Shown here in pieces: positions 39,201 through 41,480 of a DNA stretch of 64,000 nt. The notes under the pieces are model-generated. The model saw only the letters and a program-made list of their open reading frames with translations, made no database searches and had not been told where the DNA came from. The stretch covers positions 3,327,685-3,391,684 of the forward strand of contig JAZAYU010000007.1 of NCBI GenBank assembly GCA_038501625.1. Direction: 5' to 3'. This DNA comes from Corbicula japonica. Lineage: Eukaryota > Mollusca > Bivalvia > Venerida > Cyrenidae. Each line of letters begins with the position of its first letter. The first letter of the stretch is position 1. The position numbers and the translations under genes were made by a program.

Positions 39201-41079
39201 AGCAATGAACATGTGCCTGTGGAGTCAAGGGTTAAGGCCACTGTGATTAAATACACAATATATCACTGCTCTGCGTCTTTTTCCTTGCATTATAGTATTT
39301 TTCTTTATGAGATCATAACCCCCTTGATGTTTTGAGATAGCTTTTTACTGCCATGTAATGAAAATTTATGTTAAGAGTTGAAGTAATGAATAGCTGCTGT
39401 TGATATTTGCAAGATTTAACATGGGGCATTGTTCAGATATGTAGATAAACTTGGGGCTAGGCCACTTATACCACTGGGTATATCCTTGCATATCTGAAAC
39501 ACCCTCTTTGATAAATAAGCAGCAACTTTTCTTTCTTAAACATTTATTCAATATTGTTATTTGTTGGAAATTGTTTAAATCAGTTTAAGTTGTTAAGAAA
39601 TAGTAGTCTGTCAAAGTCCTATTGAACCACCAAAAACAGTTAAAATTATGTATACACTGTATTGATTTGTCTAATGTTTTCACTTTCAGGCCCAGCTAGC
39701 TGTTCTGTCCAAGTTCCTGTTTATTGCACATATCTGTAATGAGCTTCACAACTTTGCGACAAGCATGGCGATTCTAGACGGACTTGAGAACTTGATTATC
39801 AAGCAGTTGCCAGCCTGGAAGAATCTTCCGGCTAAAAGCACTTCTATAATGGATGAGTTGAGTGCAACACGGGTAGGTATTATTATTATAACACCACTGC
39901 TATGGTATTGTTCCTTTTGTGGGCATGAATTTTTTGTGCAGAAGCAACAAAATAAATAAAAAAAGAAATAAGCACAAATCAATTTTACATAATTTCCACC
40001 ATTAAATATAATGAATTGATGGAATTTCATCAGGAATAGGCATCCAATATCTGGAATTTTAACAATCCAGTCTGCATATCACCAGTATGTTTAAGGTTGT
40101 AATTGACATTTTTATGTGTTCATCAGCTAGGATATGAAAAATATATTTTAGATTGTATGAAAAACAGTTTTTTTTACAAAAATTATTAAACTTAATGTTC
40201 AAGAATATACAAATGCATTCATCATGTTCATAGTTTAATTAATATGACTGAATTTGAGTTGAATACAATAGCAGTTATTCACTTGTTGGTTCTCTTCAGA
40301 TGTTTCTAAAGAATGATCCGCTGTCAATGATGCAACAAGGCAAAGACTGCCATCTCTATCCCACAATTCCTTCAGCAGTCATCTTCCTGTTACATGTACA
40401 ACAACTAGAGATTGGTGGATTTAAACTGGCCAATCAGATGTACAAGTGGGGAAAGATAAGGTAGAACACCTTGTTACTAAATTTTATTAAATTTTCTGTT
40501 TACAGCATCAATAATCTTTTAAGTGTTTTCTAATGCTGCAGGGGATATTACTGTCCTTTAAACTGCCTTGTAATGTTTGTTTTTGCCTGAATATTTAACA
40601 TTTACTCCATTGATATGCTTTTTATCACATGGGTGGCCAGTGTAGATCCAGATCAGCCAGCACATTGATACCACCTGATCTTGATCTACACTGTTCATTT
40701 CTTGTTCAGAAATAAGGTAAAGAATTTAAATGTGAACCATTTTTATCCTGAAGTGAGGGGATACCAGCTGATCTGGATCTACACTAAGTCTTGTTGAATG
40801 TAATAAAATGCAAACCTTAAAGGGTTAACATTTGTGTAATATTTTTTCAGATCAATTAGTTTGGTGATTGACCAGATTAGGGTCTACCGGGAGCACATGT
40901 ATGGTTTTGAGGCTGATCACACACTACAGGACACTTTACGACATCGAATCCACGAGATGGCAAAGCAAGACATACACGACCTCGCAGCCCAACACGACAT
41001 CAACTTTCAGAAGGTGTCCTCGGGATCCGGTATATCTGGCGCCTTCAAGAAAATGAAAGGGAAATTCCAAGCCAAGTGA
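2414..41079 (+). CDS. KNDC1: KNDC1 (very-KIND) Ras guanine nucleotide exchange factor, 3' part, 21 exons, 5' end outside the window
   Basis: Exons: 2414-3225, 4965-5079, 6346-6482, 7395-7553, 9098-9175, 10026-11823, 12604-12760, 13200-14031, 14668-14830, 16124-16215, 16652-16857, 17552-17662, 22547-22691, 23091-23231, 25741-25767, 30814-31029, 35485-35591, 38514-38649, 39690-39872, 40300-40460, 40851-41079. All junctions are AG/GT with matching phases and join into 2,001 residues ending in TGA. Numbering from the split first codon: linker 1-271, KIND domain about 272-430, low-complexity region 435-1010, conserved helical block about 1010-1080, Ser-rich region to 1340, basic/coiled block 1364-1448, RasGEF_N about 1449-1602, RasGEF about 1680-1990. 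KIND plus RasGEF_N plus RasGEF is the KNDC1/v-KIND architecture; in mammals v-KIND is a neuronal Ras GEF that binds MAP2 through a KIND domain and limits dendrite growth. The mammalian protein (about 1,750 aa) has two KIND domains, so the first one is probably upstream. Orthology is inferred from domain order and recognisable sequence, not from a search. Confidence 0.9.
3249..3480. repeat. Dispersed repeat (family J, 'TTTCATGCCCACGAAA')
   Basis: It begins 24 bases after a KNDC1 donor site. Diverged copies lie at 16928-17215, 34225-34330 and, inverted, at 39915-40030. The shared text is 'GAAAACCACAaATTTAAGAA' and 'ATTTTATGCCCAC'. Confidence 0.5.
3635..3722. mobile_element. Family A right-arm fragment
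   Basis: Carries GATCTGGATCTACACTGGTC and AAGGAGTAAATAGTTA. Confidence 0.6.
4264..4640. mobile_element. Family A element with a family B hairpin inserted
   Basis: Outer ends TTAACTCTTTACTCCAT (4264) and GGAGTAAGGGTTAA (4640). Family B occupies about 4454-4577, flanked by CTGG on both sides (GATCTGG / CTGGATTAAC), which may be a short target duplication. Both palindromes are intact. Confidence 0.8.
4965..5079 (+). CDS. KNDC1: KNDC1 exon: start of KIND domain
   Basis: Acceptor ttttacag ends at 4964, donor GTAAGT begins at 5080. It encodes GLTISDILDALERSLTEAEL, then WALCKEGTAAL. This is the typical N-terminal KIND signature: a short helix (sDILd.l...L.e.elWALc) ending in a Trp-Ala-Leu-Cys motif. 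Phase 0 in, phase 1 out. Confidence 0.92.
5374..5615. mobile_element. Family A element, complete reference copy
   Basis: TTAACCCATTCCTCCAT at the left, TATGGAGGAAAGGGTTAA at the right; 242 bp including both TTAA flanks. Each half is itself an imperfect palindrome: AGTGTAGATCCAGATCAG followed by its complement, then the same in reverse order. Confidence 0.85.
6011..6249. mobile_element. Family A element, diverged
   Basis: Left TTAACCATTTATAAC, right ATATGGAGTAAGGGGCAA, with both internal palindromes recognisable. It lies 97 bases upstream of a KIND exon. Confidence 0.65.
6346..6482 (+). CDS. KNDC1: KNDC1 exon: KIND domain core
   Basis: Acceptor ttatag ends at 6345, donor GTCAGT at 6483. It encodes PAYLSPDTLVIRESGNLSFK followed by a stretch containing FMAPEL. 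The SPDTL.I...G.l.f and (f/y)mAPE pieces match KIND, which derives from the protein kinase C-lobe; the APE-like motif survives while catalytic kinase motifs are absent. Phase 1 in, 0 out. Confidence 0.92.
6893..7370. mobile_element. Palindromic element with TACTGTA/TACAGTA ends
   Basis: Starts TTACTGTACAGCGC and ends TATTTATACAGTACC. Subterminal 'TATTGGCGGTGT', 'TTTTGGCG' and their complements 'CCGCCAATATAG', 'CCCCCGCCAAAAT' give an imperfect inverted repeat with an internal, partly repeated core. It ends about 24 bases before the exon at 7395. Confidence 0.6.
7395..7553 (+). CDS. KNDC1: KNDC1 exon: KIND domain, C-terminal half
   Basis: Acceptor tttttcag ends at 7394, donor GTGATT at 7554. 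It encodes FGLSVTLRCAA, a predicted helix (LKDLLQFLADGNPAKRPEL) and VDIAK. The 'G.s.tL..aa' and 'NP.kRP.l..i' motifs match the last KIND helices, equivalent to the kinase 'P..RPs' helix. Phase 0 on both sides. A palindromic element ends about 24 bases upstream of the acceptor. Confidence 0.92.
8078..8299. mobile_element. Family A element
   Basis: Left TTATCCCTTTCCTCCAT, right TATGGAGGAGAGGGTTAT; the left arm is shortened ('CCATGCTGTTTGATCATG'). Confidence 0.75.
8335..8463. mobile_element. Family B hairpin element
   Basis: GGGCCCAAGATAATAAAACT at the left and AGTTTTATGTTCTTGGGCCC at the right, with the ATTTCAGCCAATCAGATGC core. About 130 bp. Confidence 0.75.
8805..9015. mobile_element. Family A element, left end unclear
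   Basis: AGTGTAGATCCAGATCAG to AGAGTAAATTGTTAA, with a degenerate right arm. Confidence 0.6.
9098..9175 (+). CDS. KNDC1: KNDC1 exon: end of KIND domain
   Basis: Acceptor attgcag ends at 9097, donor GTATGT at 9176; 26 codons, phase 0-0. It encodes ICIEHSNGASSDSVCAKLYS and so on, fitting as the last helix after the KIND core. Placement depends mainly on splice signals and frame. Confidence 0.85.
10026..11823 (+). CDS. KNDC1: KNDC1 exon: 1.8-kb low-complexity region
   Basis: Acceptor atttcag ends at 10025, donor GTATGT at 11824. It encodes about 599 residues with no stop: a Lys/Glu-rich charged helix near 10430-10570, a KKSLPPTPKKSG proline-basic motif, and Ser/Asn/Gly-rich stretches resembling phosphorylation-rich scaffolds (for example STSSPSPSTHDSGIGG near 11600). 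The exon ends inside a conserved block (GKIVHLLREEFAFDGYMENG). The reading frame continues 86 bases past the donor; I reject that as read-through into the intron. Confidence 0.88.
12160..12242. mobile_element. Family A right-arm fragment
   Basis: Carries AGCAAATAGTTAATCCAG, ATGGATGTGCC and GGATCTATACTGGTCGC. Confidence 0.5.
12294..12532. mobile_element. Family A element, complete but diverged
   Basis: TTAACCCTTTCCACCAT to ATATTGAGTAAAGTGTTAA, with TTAA on both sides. It ends 71 bases before the exon at 12604. Confidence 0.75.
12604..12760 (+). CDS. KNDC1: KNDC1 exon: conserved helical block in the linker
   Basis: Acceptor attgtag ends at 12603, donor GTACTT at 12761. It encodes AEYISSLGMLKWETFKSAIS, then EKYSDLYWHDELLKNLYAAVN. 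Together with the end of the previous exon this is a folded-looking block of about 65 residues with several Trp and Tyr, unlike the disordered sequence around it. Its length and composition suggest a conserved vertebrate-type v-KIND segment; I cannot name a domain. Phase 1 in, 2 out. Confidence 0.88.
12825..12993. mobile_element. Family A element, left end truncated
   Basis: GATCTGGATCTAAACTGTTC through GAAGTAAAGGTTTAA, with TTAA at 12990-12993. Confidence 0.65.
13200..14031 (+). CDS. KNDC1: KNDC1 exon: Ser/Gln-rich linker
   Basis: Acceptor gatctag ends at 13199, donor GTAAGT at 14032. The frame joins through AG+G. It encodes about 277 residues rich in Ser, Asn, His and Gln, including two near-identical SADKVTGLLR/SSDKVTGLTR pieces at 13817-13880 that look like a short duplication. 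It ends in an ordered stretch, VVYHWAMIQLCMSQEMERFM. Confidence 0.88.
14493..14571. mobile_element. Family A right-end fragment
   Basis: Runs from GATCAGGATGTTCTGGCTGA to GAAGTAAACGGTTAC. Confidence 0.55.
14668..14830 (+). CDS. KNDC1: KNDC1 exon: basic, helical segment
   Basis: Acceptor tgtacag ends at 14667, donor GTCATT at 14831. It encodes DEQNTKLLLTRLSGLSQEIK followed by MEKRSRRRTQKFYKSL. Heptad-like Leu spacing and a basic cluster suggest a coiled coil or microtubule/phosphoinositide-binding segment; that role is inference. Phase 0 in, 1 out. The donor is weak beyond GT. Confidence 0.85.
15033..15116 (+). repeat. tRNA-like (SINE head-like) sequence
   Basis: TAGCCAAGTGG at 15033 fits a Pol III A box (TRGCNNAGYGG), and GGTTCGAAAC at 15106 fits most of a B box. 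The body does not fold as a normal tRNA, so this is a SINE-like relic and not a functional tRNA gene. Confidence 0.4.
15223..15284 (-). repeat. Second tRNA-like sequence, convergent with the first
   Basis: On the minus strand TAGTGCAGTGG (A box-like, 15284-15274) is followed by GTTTGATTC (B box-like, 15231-15223). The distance and order are those of a tRNA-type promoter; the fold is poor. Confidence 0.35.
15841..16078. mobile_element. Family A element
   Basis: ATAACCCATTCCTCCATATA at the left, TACATATGGAGGCAAG at the right. It ends 45 bases upstream of the exon at 16124. Confidence 0.7.
16124..16215 (+). CDS. KNDC1: KNDC1 exon: helix before RasGEF_N, with NAGNAG acceptor
   Basis: Acceptor ttttcag ends at 16123; the next three bases are again CAG, so a second acceptor at 16126 would remove one Ala codon without shifting the frame. 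It encodes (A)EKSQLLQVAKDITEMTRRI and so on. Donor GTAGTC at 16216. Confidence 0.87.
16236..16450. mobile_element. Family A element, diverged
   Basis: Both arms present (GATCTGGATCGAGACTGG and GCAGATCTGGATCTACAC), ending GGAGTAAAAGGTT. It begins 21 bases after a donor site. Confidence 0.6.
16652..16857 (+). CDS. KNDC1: KNDC1 exon: RasGEF_N domain, start
   Basis: Acceptor tattacag ends at 16651, donor GTATGT at 16858. It encodes MLLAELEGIDTSYLYSIAVC up to LHAGTPEGLMAYLFAS. The 'l.aGt.e.Lm.yL.a' piece is the standard opening of RasGEF_N (the REM domain that props up the catalytic GEF). Phase 2 out, splitting a Ser codon. Confidence 0.92.
17225..17450. mobile_element. Family A element, right end eroded
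   Basis: Left GAACCCTTCACTGCATATAT, both arms clear (GATCAGGATCTACAG, GATCTGGATCTACACTAT), right end lost. Confidence 0.65.
17552..17662 (+). CDS. KNDC1: KNDC1 exon: RasGEF_N core
   Basis: Acceptor atttcag ends at 17551, donor GTAAGT at 17663. It encodes TALSDGYIHQFLFCYRYFAT followed by ATDVMTFLINKYASAAK. The 'fLf.YR.F.t...vm..L...y' pattern is the diagnostic RasGEF_N motif. Confidence 0.94.
17735..17962. mobile_element. Long hairpin (MITE-like) in KNDC1 intron
   Basis: An inverted repeat with arms of about 90 bases: TTTTAGGACTTGTGTCTTT and ATTAATATGAACTAAGGCAC at the left, and at the right GTGCCTTAGTTTCTATTAAT and AACACAAGTCCAAAAATTT. The loop is about 40 bases. It begins 72 bases after a donor site. 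Confidence 0.65.
18254..18468. mobile_element. Family A element, diverged
   Basis: TTAACTCTTAATTCC at the left, AGAGAAAAGGGTTAT at the right. The spacer and the start of the right arm are partly lost. Confidence 0.6.
18700..18905. mobile_element. Family A element, diverged
   Basis: AGTGTAGATCCAGCTCG through GTGGATCTACACTGTTCG. Ends not clear. Confidence 0.5.
19330..19552. mobile_element. Family A fragment carrying a family B hairpin
   Basis: AGTGTAGATCTGGATCAG precedes a near-perfect family B element at 19381-19525: GCCCAAGGTCATAAAACTG at the left, AGTTTTATAACCTTCAGCCC at the right, centre GGCGACTGATCGCC. The arms are about 65 bases with few mismatches. Confidence 0.75.
20144..20262. mobile_element. 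Family A element, shortened
   Basis: TTGAACCCTTTATTCCATAT to AAAGAGTTAA, with one internal arm. Confidence 0.55.
20777..20836. repeat. 60-bp hairpin
   Basis: GAGTACAAAACTGTTCTATC pairs with AGAATAGTTTTGCACTC across about 17 bases. Short, with no larger element visible. The stretch 20300-22190 otherwise holds no feature I can name. Confidence 0.4.
22190..22395. mobile_element. MITE-like 'TTTCGCG' palindromic element
   Basis: Left AATCATTTTATTTCGCG, right CGCAAAATTAAATGATT, with inner GCGCGAAATTCAACCCC and GAAAATTCGTCCCCAGCG. A weak remnant of the same type may lie at 14870-14910. Confidence 0.55.
22547..22691 (+). CDS. KNDC1: KNDC1 exon: RasGEF_N, C-terminal helices
   Basis: Acceptor tgctttag ends at 22546, donor GTAAGA at 22692, after a 4.9-kb intron. 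It encodes QQRTVDLLHYWLEGYFSIDF and so on to FIKDH, matching the 'vl..l..Wl..y..Df' helix of RasGEF_N. Confidence 0.93.
22730..22905. mobile_element. Family A element, diverged
   Basis: Between GACTAGTTTAGATCAAGACC and CCTATGGGCTAAATAACC. It begins about 38 bases after a donor site. Confidence 0.55.
23091..23231 (+). CDS. KNDC1: KNDC1 exon: RasGEF_N to RasGEF linker
   Basis: Acceptor attgcag ends at 23090, donor GTAAGC at 23232; 47 codons, phase 0-0. It encodes IQDDSEGGQSLLALLSNCCS and an acidic tail ending in TTEPKLR. It holds no catalytic motif and bridges the two domains. Confidence 0.88.
23344..23554. mobile_element. Family A element, internally deleted
   Basis: TTAACCCTTTCCTTGAT to AGGAAACGGTTAA, with TTAA on both sides; 211 bp. 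The inner part of the left arm is missing. Confidence 0.75.
23575..23790. mobile_element. TIR element related to the 'GTAAAACC...GACCACC' family
   Basis: GTAAAACCTCTCATAAAAAC at the left, TTAAGACCACC inside, GGGTGGTCTTAACAGAG at the right. Related sequences lie at 26460-26640, 47040-47180 and 53652-53966. Confidence 0.5.
23800..23905. mobile_element. Family B fragment
   Basis: GAGACCAGTCTGAGATC...GCAATCTGATTGGTTGAAAT...GAGACTGG...TTTTATAATCTTGG. Diverged. Confidence 0.45.
24540..25240. repeat. Dispersed repeat cluster, 'GTCAAGGTCACATTTGA' type
   Basis: The pieces 'TTGGCTGTAACTTTGCCATT', 'AGGTCAAGGTCACATTTGA' and 'GAGTTATGCCCCTTTT' recur three times with divergence. A related, inverted or distant version is at 44770-44935 and 45180-45640 ('ATTATGGCCCTTTGTT'). 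Confidence 0.5.
25404..25644. mobile_element. Family A element
   Basis: Left CCCTTTTCTCTATAT, right CGAGTAAAGGATTAA. It sits 96 bases upstream of the proposed microexon. Confidence 0.65.
25741..25767 (+). CDS. KNDC1: KNDC1 27-bp microexon (PLPNEKKKE)
   Basis: Acceptor catattttag ends at 25740, donor GTAATA at 25768. The 27 bases code nine residues, phase 0-0, between two exons that also join in phase 0, so skipping it keeps the frame. It adds a basic/acidic patch just before the RasGEF domain. This is inferred from splice signals and phase; RNA evidence is required, and the flanking exons join without it. Confidence 0.55.
26285..26428. mobile_element. Family A element, left end missing
   Basis: GTCAGAAATGATCAAATTCAT spacer, GATCCTGATCAGATGGCA and GAGTAAAGGGT. 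Confidence 0.55.
26690..26835. repeat. Dispersed repeat (family G)
   Basis: AATCAGGGCCGGGTTTTGAG and TACGTTATGGTTGTGGAAAG match 35085-35170 (AATCAGGGTCGGGTTTGTAG, TATGTTATGGTCGTGGAAAG). Confidence 0.55.
27315..28916. repeat. 23-bp minisatellite, about 50 copies
   Basis: Main unit CATGTGGATCTACACTGTTG plus GCC (23 bp) with 21-bp variants (CTGTGGAACTACACTGTTGG plus C) clustered at 28440-28770, and two early ~47-bp units (27329-27425) that also carry TTCATCTTTGAAGGTAGGTG. The main array runs 27722-28916. Since 23 is not a multiple of 3, all three forward frames stay open; the resulting long 'proteins' are not genes. Confidence 0.95.
27432..27725. mobile_element. TA-flanked MITE inside the minisatellite
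   Basis: TIRs of about 22 bases: CCGTATACCCCCGTTTTAAC at the left and, inverted, GCTAAAACGGGGGTATACGG at the right, with one mismatch in the overlap. TA on both sides suggests a Tc1/mariner-type target. 290 bp between the TAs. Confidence 0.8.
29168..30078. repeat. ~47-bp minisatellite, about 18 diverged copies
   Basis: Unit: GTGTTGTCAGTCAGTGTACT, then CATTTAATGTTACAGAACTG and AATAAA. Copies vary in length (about 34-50 bp) and end gradually near 30078. Confidence 0.85.
30436..30666. mobile_element. Family A element, diverged
   Basis: AATGTAGATCCAGATCAGCC, spacer TGGTCAGAAATAACTTCATG, right end GAATTAATGGTTAA. Confidence 0.65.
30814..31029 (+). CDS. KNDC1: KNDC1 exon: RasGEF domain, start
   Basis: Acceptor atttcag ends at 30813, donor GTATGT at 31030; 72 codons, phase 0-0. 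It encodes a basic lead (VERRRRSNDNP) and VDYTAQNLAEQLCLIEQ, the equivalent of the 'd..eiA.QLtl.e' opening helix of RasGEF domains. Confidence 0.92.
31696..31936. mobile_element. Family A element, nearly complete
   Basis: TTAACCCTTTACTCCAT to TATGGAGGAAAGGGTAA; one base of the right TTAA is lost. Confidence 0.8.
32590..32765. mobile_element. Family A fragment, inverted
   Basis: GATCAGGATCTGCACAGTTT and spacer ATTCATTAGGTTATTTCTGA. The spacer is the reverse of the usual orientation. Confidence 0.5.
32825..33122. mobile_element. Two joined family A copies
   Basis: ATCCATTGGCAAACAGTATAG at the left, GATCTGGATCTATACTGTTT and GAAGAAAAGGATTAC at the right, with an extra arm between. Confidence 0.5.
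33252..33402. mobile_element. Family B hairpin flanked by a 15-bp direct repeat
   Basis: ATCTCCTCTAATCAG occurs at 33252-33266 and again at 33388-33402. Between them lies family B, complete at the left (GCCCCAAGGTTATAAAGCTG) but lacking the right TATAACCTTGGGC. Confidence 0.75.
33780..33860. repeat. Dispersed repeat 'AAAACTTCTCCCTT'
   Basis: Related to 35965-36060 (CTTCTCCCTTGGCTGAGTAG) and, inverted, to 50230-50400 (GACTTGGGAGATAGTCTCCC). Part of a longer, diverged family. Confidence 0.45.
33950..34210. mobile_element. TIR element with TATACTCAACA ends
   Basis: TATACTCAACAAAAAAAGAA, then ACCTGACACT, and the inverted copy AGTGTCAGGTTTCTATTTTT, then GTTGAGTATA. TIRs of 30 bases; the TA at each end fits a Tc1/mariner-type MITE. 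261 bp. Confidence 0.8.
35175..35275. mobile_element. Family A fragment
   Basis: ATTTGTGCCATTATGATCAGG and inverted spacer ATTACCTTAGGTTGTTTCTG. Confidence 0.45.
35278..35370. mobile_element. Family B element with most of one arm deleted
   Basis: GGGCTGAAGGTTATAAAGCT through CATCTGATTGGCTGAAATGG, then directly CTTTATAACCTTGGGC. Confidence 0.7.
35485..35591 (+). CDS. KNDC1: KNDC1 exon: RasGEF domain
   Basis: Acceptor tctttcag ends at 35484, donor GTAGTT at 35592. It encodes GIFQLTHPVHYLDSKSQGVG and so on. 'lF..i.p.e.l' is the canonical continuation of the first RasGEF helix. Phase 0 in, 2 out. Confidence 0.9.
36651..36921. mobile_element. TIR element with CATTTGCTATAA ends
   Basis: CATTTGCTATAAGATGGAGT at the left and its inverse, ACTCCATATTATAGCAAATG, at the right: about 32 bases of TIR. 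The centre also pairs (AGTGGAGTCAGGAGTGC with CACTCCAGACTCAACT). 271 bp. Confidence 0.75.
37195..37520. repeat. Dispersed, palindrome-bearing repeat candidate
   Basis: CACTGTTTTCAAACAGTG is an 18-base palindrome at about 37228-37245. The surrounding stretch is bounded by 'CCGGTGAAATA' and 'ACCAGTGAAAGATAG' features. I cannot assign a class. Confidence 0.35.
37620..37850. repeat. Degenerate tandem repeat, 'AGAGATTACTTTTGATCAT'
   Basis: At least five copies of GATTACTTTT(GAT/AGT)CAT with variable spacers. Confidence 0.65.
37900..38050. mobile_element. Family B element, diverged
   Basis: GGTCCAAGATCAACAAATTT...CATCTGATTGGCTGAAAT...TTTTAAGCTTGGGC. Confidence 0.55.
38066..38486. mobile_element. 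Family C element, complete, with 9-bp target duplication
   Basis: The element spans 38075-38477, starting CAATCTCACAAAATGTTAGA and ending GATTTTAATCAGATTG. The 9-bp repeat CAAGTCCAT flanks it (38066-38074 and 38478-38486). A short imperfect TIR (CAATCT...AGATTG) and the 9-bp duplication suggest a Mutator-like non-autonomous element. It lies in the intron just before the exon at 38514. Confidence 0.9.
38514..38649 (+). CDS. KNDC1: KNDC1 exon: RasGEF domain, 'hW...ei' helix
   Basis: Acceptor ttgttgtag ends at 38513, donor GTAGGT at 38650. It encodes IQRMIDHAHEVAHWVAGEIV and ACSNPK. The 'n.vs.Wv..eI' helix of the RasGEF family is clear. A family C element ends 36 bases upstream of this exon. 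Confidence 0.92.
38994..39235. mobile_element. Family A element, complete
   Basis: TTAACCCTTTCCTCCAT to GGAGTCAAGGGTTAA, TTAA on both sides, 242 bp. Among the least diverged. Confidence 0.85.
39690..39872 (+). CDS. KNDC1: KNDC1 exon: RasGEF domain core
   Basis: Acceptor ctttcag ends at 39689, donor GTAGGT at 39873; 61 codons. It encodes VLSKFLFIAHICNELHNFAT followed by SMAILDGLENLIIKQLPAWKNL. This is the RasGEF signature 'l.kfi.iA..c..l.Nf.s..ai..gL....i..l..tw'. Confidence 0.95.
40300..40460 (+). CDS. KNDC1: KNDC1 exon: RasGEF domain, late helices
   Basis: Acceptor tcttcag ends at 40299, donor GTAGAA at 40461. It encodes PTIPSAVIFLLHVQQLEIGG and FKLANQMYKWGKIR. The usual 'P.iP.lg..l.dl...eeg' loop is recognisable but altered (PSAVIFLLHVQQLEIGGF), so the catalytic hairpin region differs from Sos/Cdc25-type GEFs. 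Whether this is typical of KNDC1 needs an alignment. Confidence 0.9.
40595..40828. mobile_element. Family A element ending at the last KNDC1 acceptor
   Basis: TTAACATTTACTCCATTG to CCTTAAAGGGTTAA. The right TTAA (40825-40828) lies 22 bases before the last exon. Confidence 0.75.
40851..41079 (+). CDS. KNDC1: KNDC1 last exon, with stop codon
   Basis: Acceptor tttttcag ends at 40850. It encodes SISLVIDQIRVYREHMYGFE and so on to a basic tail, SGAFKKMKGKFQAK, then TGA at 41077-41079. The helix fits the final RasGEF 'i.....q..ry....y.....' segment. A family A element ends 22 bases upstream. Confidence 0.93.
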
Positions 41080-41244
41080 TTTTTCAACAGACGAACATTT
41101 ACACTTGTCTTGCACTTTGCTTCCATGGATGTCTTTCCTCAGACTGTTTTCATTATGTGATGAAAAACATTTGGTCTCGGACATTGCCACAAAAATAGCC
41201 ACTCATAATCCATTGGACTAAGAGCAATGTTTGTTGTTTTACAT

Positions 41245-41480
41245 CAAAAAGCATGCTGTCACTAACCCTTGTTATTAATGTGGCTGTTCAAACAGACAGA
41301 CATATAACAAGGTAATGAAATCACAAACAATTGAATGTAAATGAAAATGAATTGAATCAATAAGTCGTGAGATATGAAAAACATTTTTGATAAGTTTTAA
41401 GTAATCATGAAGCTCATGAGACACTTTTAATAACCCAAATGTTTTTCATACACTTAAAAATTCTATAAAATATCAATTCA
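41245..41480. repeat. Diverged hairpin repeat in the KNDC1 3' UTR
   Basis: GCATGCTGTCACTAACCC, GTGGCTGTTCAAACAG, TATGAAAAACATTTT and AACCCAAATGTTTTTCATAC match, in order, the repeat at 46175-46430. Confidence 0.55.
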
